From positions 310,001 to 374,000 of the forward strand of contig NW_023503670.1 of assembly GCF_014529535.1 (NCBI RefSeq): a DNA stretch of 64,000 nt, in the 5' to 3' direction. The DNA comes from Bradysia coprophila. Lineage: Eukaryota; Arthropoda; Insecta; Diptera; Sciaridae. A program made the translations under genes and the position numbers. Below, one piece after another: positions 59,201-64,000 of the stretch. The notes beneath the pieces were generated by a model that saw only the letters and a program-made list of their open reading frames with translations, did not search any database and was not told where the DNA came from. Numbering within the stretch: position 1 is the stretch's first letter; every line of letters begins with the position of its first letter.

Positions 59201-60600
59201 TTTGTTCAACAAAAGAAGAAAAGTTGGAAATTACATTTCTAGGATGTTGTATAGGTGTCTAGGGCAGTTCAAGCCAATGCATATTATTATCACAAATTGA
59301 AGTTACTTTTCAGCTACTTCATTTATTTAATAAAATAATATTTTAAAAATATACAAAATAATGCCCAAAAGAATTGAGTGTACCAGATGCAACAATAGTT
59401 TGTGGTCGCCTTCGCACACATCTACATGTATTGTTAGTGTGTGCTCCAGTGCCGATGGTCCAACTGCTGCTGGCCCCGATAGAACAGCTGCTGCTACCAT
59501 GGCGCTGCTGCAACTGCTATTGTGGATCTTGTCACTCTCCCTGGAATGACTGGCATTGAATCTGAAACAACAAGATTTTACAAAATTTTAGTGACTTCAC
59601 AGATACGTAAATAACTATTTCATGCGCGCGTTATATTTTGCGTTTTTTTTCTTCCTCCATTATTTGCTCATTCTTGACGACTGGTCGAATGCAGAGAGTT
59701 GTATGACGACTGGGTCGTTTCGTCGGATAGAGGGAATATGTAGAATGATATTGAAAATGGTTGAGAGAAAATGTATTGAATTACCTCTCAAAAACCCACC
59801 TGTCATTCGACATATTCCCTTTATCCGTCGAAACGACCCAGTCGTCATATTAGCATCTCTCTGGTCGAATGACTACCGTTTATGTTTTCGAAAATGGTAT
59901 GGTGGATCGATGTTGTCGTTTCATGGAGAAAGGTAACGTTTACGCACGGAAAATAAGCTTTTACGCGCTGGAGTAGATAAATAGTTATTTATGCACCACA
60001 GCATCATAATGTTCGAAAATTGCGCACTTTAGCCTCTGTTGCATAAAATGCTGTGAGAGATTCTTTTAGAAAAACAGAACATTGAAATCGGACGCATTTT
60101 CCAATGGACTTTTTTATATGTGCCTAGAAAGATATTCGACCCTAGAAGCCAAGCCAATTTCAAAAAAATTCTTCGAAGCTTGTGTGGCTGGTGAAAGGTG
60201 ATCAAAAACCGAAAACTTGCAGTTTTCTTACAAAAATTGCTCCAGTTACACGAGCCGTACAGTGTCGTGTGGGGTGTTATTAGAAAGGTAATCACATGTA
60301 CTATTGAGCCGAATAGGGACTTATTGGGCTTAAAATTCATCCACACTGAAATATGTGCAAATAAAGAACCAAAAAAGACTGACAACTCACACTGTTCTTA
60401 CAGAAAGTTTCTCGAGGTACAAGAAACGTACATGGTCGTGTGGGATGTCTTTGGAAATGTAATTTTATTTCAACTTCTATTTCATCGTAGATGCATCCAA
60501 ACCACAGAAGACCCTATTTGGCCCAAAATCAATTATCTTGCAAATGATGCGTACGTTTTGTGTACTTCGAGAAATTTACTATGACGCGTCACATTTTTTC
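59201..60600. other. Intergenic with small repeats
   Basis: An inverted repeat lies at 59704-59847. The motif AAATAACTATT near 59610 and its inverse AATAGTTATTTATGCA near 59980 may be the ends of a larger element around it. Two loosely similar blocks (60205-60330 and 60385-60520, each with a GTCGTGTGGG-type core) suggest an old tandem duplication. No gene. Confidence 0.4.
59704..59847. mobile_element. Inverted-repeat MITE-like element
   Basis: Arms TGACGACTGGGTCGTTTCGT continuing CGGATAGAGGGAATATGT face their near-perfect complement ending at 59847; spacer about 70 bp. Outer flanks CTGGTCGAATG recur on both sides in the same direction. Confidence 0.75.
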
Positions 60601-60940
60601 ACAGTTATTATCAGACACAGTCTGAATGGGACACAATGTGTGTCCCGGATACATGCACAGCACAATACACACTGGATTACACTAACTAGAGCTTTAGATC
60701 TCGTTTTTTAATAAACTTATAACTCACCAAGAAAAGCCTGCAAGCGGGCCCGCAATTGGTTATTGCTGCCTGCAGTGTCCAGGCATCGTCACTGCAATTC
60801 AGCCTTCAAGTCGTATGTACACAATCCATTAACGTCTATTGAATTCGAATGACTCAAAATAAAAGTCTTTTGTTCATGCTTACGTCGACAATTACGGTAG
60901 TCAAGGGTTGTCCAACAGCAAATCAAATGTTTAAGGATCA
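60601..60940. other. Intergenic, nothing recognised
   Basis: No coding or RNA gene signal. Confidence 0.4.
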
Positions 60941-61087
60941 CAACGCACTTCAAGCATGAGTGATCAATATTGGTCAGCTGCAGAAAGTACTATCATGAAA
61001 ATGGTTTTACAATGTTTTATGTTTGTATGATACACTGTCCAGTTTCACTACTCTATTTAGAGTATCACTCATGCTTGAAGTGCGTTG
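60941..61087. mobile_element. MITE with CAACGCACTTCAAGC ends
   Basis: The ends CAACGCACTTCAAGCATGAG and CTCATGCTTGAAGTGCGTTG are perfect inverted repeats. The body resembles the nested copy at 9591-9742 (GAAATGGTTTT-like, ACACTGTC, TATTTA.AGT blocks). Confidence 0.85.
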
Positions 61088-61427
61088 AGTTTCCCAAAGT
61101 CAATTTCTTTCTTCTTCCTAGCTTTATTTTTGCTTACGACTAATGCAGACTTTTCCTGATTTCTAGTTATTTCTAGTTAGCTTTCAGGGTCAGCATTTAA
61201 TTTAAGGCCGAGTTGCGTTCCTCACTTATCGTGTGACGGGTCTCACGTTTCCAATTTCGTTCTTCCCTAATTGCGTTAGCCCGAGTCGCTGTTGTCGCAT
61301 TTGGCCAGTCCAACTGTGTTTGTGTCTTCCCCTTGGGGGATTTCTATCGAAAGTTGAAATGATTTTTCTTGCAAGTCAATTTCTTTGAGATAGAAACAAA
61401 GCAAATCAAATTTTCATGTGTTAGAAC
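61088..61427. other. Intergenic, nothing recognised
   Basis: Spacer between two MITEs of one family; no gene. Confidence 0.4.
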
Positions 61428-61547
61428 ATCGCACTTCAAGTATGAGTGACACATGTGTATCAAACAAATTTTTGTGAAAGTTTTTGATACAAAATAAGAC
61501 TCTAAATTGGCAGCTGTCATTTGAAGCACTTTTGCATGAAGTGCGTT
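61428..61547. mobile_element. MITE, diverged CAACGCACTTCAAGC family member
   Basis: Ends CATCGCACTTCAAGTATGAG and CATGAAGTGCGTTGG match the family at 60941 but the interior is shorter and diverged, so this is an older copy. Confidence 0.7.
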
Positions 61548-63080
61548 GGCTTGAAATGTAACCTAGGACCATAAAGTTTAACAGAACCTCAGATCTAATA
61601 TGCGTAATATGGAGAAATATTCTAATATGGAGAAAAGTATATTCTTCAGTTTTTCGATATTTATGTAGATCAGAAATATATCAAACAGATCAGTGCCTTA
61701 GTGGCAAAATCGTTTTCCTTGAAGTGATTTCAAGATTACTTTGGCAATTTTTTTAGAAAAGATTTCAGTAATTTTTTTTTGAAAGACTGGAACATGGGAT
61801 CACTGACTAAATTTACAGTCAGTGATCTCATGTTCCAGTCTTTTTCTTTTAATTCCTTGAACTTTGAATTCAAGACCAAATCCTTGACCAAATCGAATAT
61901 TTTTTTGTAGAGTAGGAATGTTGACTTTCACCACCACAACTTTAAAATTTCTTTGACCAAAGTCAGGAAAATAAAACGAACATATAGTAGATTTAAAAGA
62001 CCCTGCACGCACAGACTCTTTTAACATTGTTTTTTTTACCGCCAAAAGACATACGACCACTAAATAGAAGATGGGGATGACATTACATAGAAAATATCTC
62101 TACACAGATCCTTCTGTTTTTTAGGAGAATGGGTAATATTCGATTTTAGTAGAAAATAAAATAAAATAGGCTTAGTAAAAATTTATCTGAGCTGTGATAG
62201 GGAATTTTACGAAATCATAATTTATGTTAAAAATAGGGTTCGAAATAACAAATCAAATGTAAAAAATAATCTTTTATTGAAAGACATGCTGACAATCTAT
62301 CTCTACGTGTGTGACATTTCAATAAAAAATTTATCTTCAAATTCCACTCTTCATTTGACCACCAAATTCATTTCGAGACAAATTTTGATTTTCTACAATA
62401 TTATCGTTTCTAACCATATCGTCTTGCTCCGTTTGCCTTCCGTTTACTTTTTAAACATCTTTTTAAAGCGTGGTTTAGCTAAACGGATGCAAAACGGCGT
62501 AAGTGGAAATCAAGCATCAGTGTTATCATACTGAGCGTTACTGTGAAAAACACATCACACCAATAACTCAACACATTTACATTTTATAATAAGATTACAA
62601 CTCAGTATCACTTCGAAGAACCAAATTTAACAACAACCAAAATTGTGATCTAGTAGATGTTGAATGAACAACACAACTTGTCTTTACTAAAAATTCCGAC
62701 GATATTTTAATTGTGTTTCAATCACGGTTCCCCTCAACCGAAATAAAGTTTTATTTTTGGGTACCCAAAAAATGAGTGTTGATATGGATGAAGGGACCCC
62801 TAAGGACTATAAAACAGGTTTCCTTCACTCCAGGTCTGCTGATCTCCCCATAGTAAAATTTTCAAAATTCGTTTTTTTGAGGCATCTGTGGTAGGTTTTC
62901 AATCTTTTTTAGCTTATATTCAGATCCCTGACCTCAGAAACAGCTCAGTGAGTCCGTCAATGAATTTTATGGAAGAGACTTTCTTTTTAAATAATTTATT
63001 CGAAGCCGCAACACTATTTTTTTTTAAATTTCGTCGATTCCGTTCTGCGACTCATAAATCGACTGCAAACCATTGACTAA
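61548..63080. other. Intergenic with one sharp hairpin
   Basis: No gene is recognised. It holds the hairpin at 61782-61843. The remaining DNA is AT-rich with unremarkable open frames. Confidence 0.4.
61782..61843. repeat. Clean 27-bp hairpin, 8-nt loop
   Basis: The left arm AAAGACTGGAACATGGGATC continuing ACTGACT (61782-61808) pairs with 61817-61843 across all 27 positions, one of them a G-T wobble. The loop is AAATTTAC. As RNA this would be a very stable stem. No host context identifies it. Confidence 0.85.
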
Positions 63081-64000
63081 CATCTACAAACAAGTTCGGA
63101 ATGTGGCTTAAACTAATCTACAGATGTCTAAACTTAAATACAAAGAAAGAAAATTTGCCAAAAAAATGTTTTGTGGTCGTTGCAGTATGTCAAACTTCGC
63201 CAATGCTGATTTTTCTTACTTTTTTCTCAAGAAAAGAACCTTCGAAAGTAAATAAAATGTTATCGGAGTGTTTTAAAAGTCGCAATTTGACGTTTGAAGT
63301 AAATACAAACGAACACAAACGAACACAAACGAACACAAACGCTCACACAATTAAATAAATTATATTAAACTTTCCTAAATTGTATTTACTCTTTAGTATG
63401 CCGAACTTCGAAACTTAAAATGGAAGGAAATTCGGTAACTTTTATTAAAATTCAAATTAAATATGTTGCTTCGAACCAATAAAACTGAAAAAACCTTGTA
63501 AACCTTTGACAAATTTACTTAATTACCTCTAGAGTGTAATATTAGTATACCGGGAAGTAGTCTCACTCCATCTTTTTGATTTTTATGTTAAGCCAAATTC
63601 AAATGAGTCCCTTTAATATGTGGTAACTCCAGGAATATTTTACTAACCGTTTTTTGAATAATCCGAGATAATTTCACTCTTTGCTGGATGATTTGAAATT
63701 TACATGAAAATGTAATTTCTTTGTTTAATTGATTAAACTTAGAAATGTGATCTTTAGACTCGTATTCTGTTTCTTGTTTTAGTGTCCATGATCCATTCAG
63801 CTTATTTAAACACTCCCATAACATTTTATTTACTTTCGAAGGTTCTTTTCTTGGGAAAAAAGTAAGAAAAATCAGCATCGGCGAAGTTTGACATACTGCA
63901 ACGACCACAAAACATTTTTTTGGCAAATTTTCTTTCTTTGTATTTAAGTTTAGACATCTGTAGATTAGTTTAAGCCACATTCCGAACTTGTTTGTAGATG
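63081..64000. mobile_element. Large inverted repeat with coding-looking arms (runs off window)
   Basis: The left arm (63081 to about 63275) begins CATCTACAAACAAGTTCGGA. The right arm (about 63826-64000) is its inverted copy and reaches the window end, so the element may extend further. Each arm has an open frame starting MWLKLIYRCLNLNTKKENLP, at 63101 on plus and 63980 on minus. The minus frame continues 130 codons through the centre. I do not recognise the protein; it may be the start of a transposase or simple fortuitous coding. The two arms are nearly identical, so the inversion is recent or kept by gene conversion. Confidence 0.65.
63306..63341 (+). repeat. Short tandem repeat ACAAACGAAC, about four units
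   Basis: Four near-perfect 10-bp units just past the left arm of the inverted repeat at 63081. Confidence 0.8.

Noticed and set aside
59361-59559. Two overlapping frames with CTRCNN and leucine-rich text
   Set aside because: The GC/CTG-biased patch opens two frames at once, which argues against either being selected; no family match recognised.

Overview
This looks like nuclear DNA of a lower (nematoceran) dipteran or close relative. It is AT-rich, host introns are only about 55-75 bp with clean GT-AG borders, and it carries a hopscotch-type JAK, a UCP4-type carrier and EcKL (ecdysteroid kinase-like) genes. A fungus gnat is plausible, but that is inference from style, not proof.

Left part (1-22 kb) holds housekeeping genes. 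A jockey-like LINE scrap is followed by two tRNA-Leu genes (TAG and AAG anticodons) with stray 3' tRNA tails nearby. Then come a complete 10-exon ATRIP gene (minus), a complete 6-exon mitochondrial carrier of UCP4 type (plus), a third tRNA-Leu (TAA) and a complete 16-exon JAK tyrosine kinase (minus). I followed every splice junction of the three protein genes and the phases agree throughout.

Middle part (22-37 kb) has no gene I can support. It is filled with short inverted-repeat elements (MITEs), among them a 261-bp hAT-like element with 8-bp target duplication, a PIF/Harbinger-like MITE, and a 2-kb foldback element with GC-rich internal modules.

Right part (37-56 kb) is the most dynamic region. 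Two intact EcKL genes stand head to head (44.1-45.5 kb minus, 47.4-48.9 kb plus). A near-identical copy of the 3' part of the plus-strand gene plus its flank lies at 37.0-39.4 kb. It is a pseudogene split by four MITE insertions (three families) and one unidentified insert, and it abuts a remnant of an F-box gene. Just beyond the intact gene, a DUF1295 (steroid 5-alpha-reductase-like) membrane protein gene is interrupted inside a coding exon by a 6.1-kb Ty3/gypsy-type LTR element whose two LTRs read as identical, so the insertion is young.

The last 8 kb again carries only repeats: a second copy of the hAT-like MITE, two members of another MITE family, a long dispersed repeat, a strikingly clean 27-bp hairpin, and a large inverted repeat running off the window end. 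Because the EcKL copy can be compared with its source base by base, several MITE insertions can be placed exactly and ordered in time.
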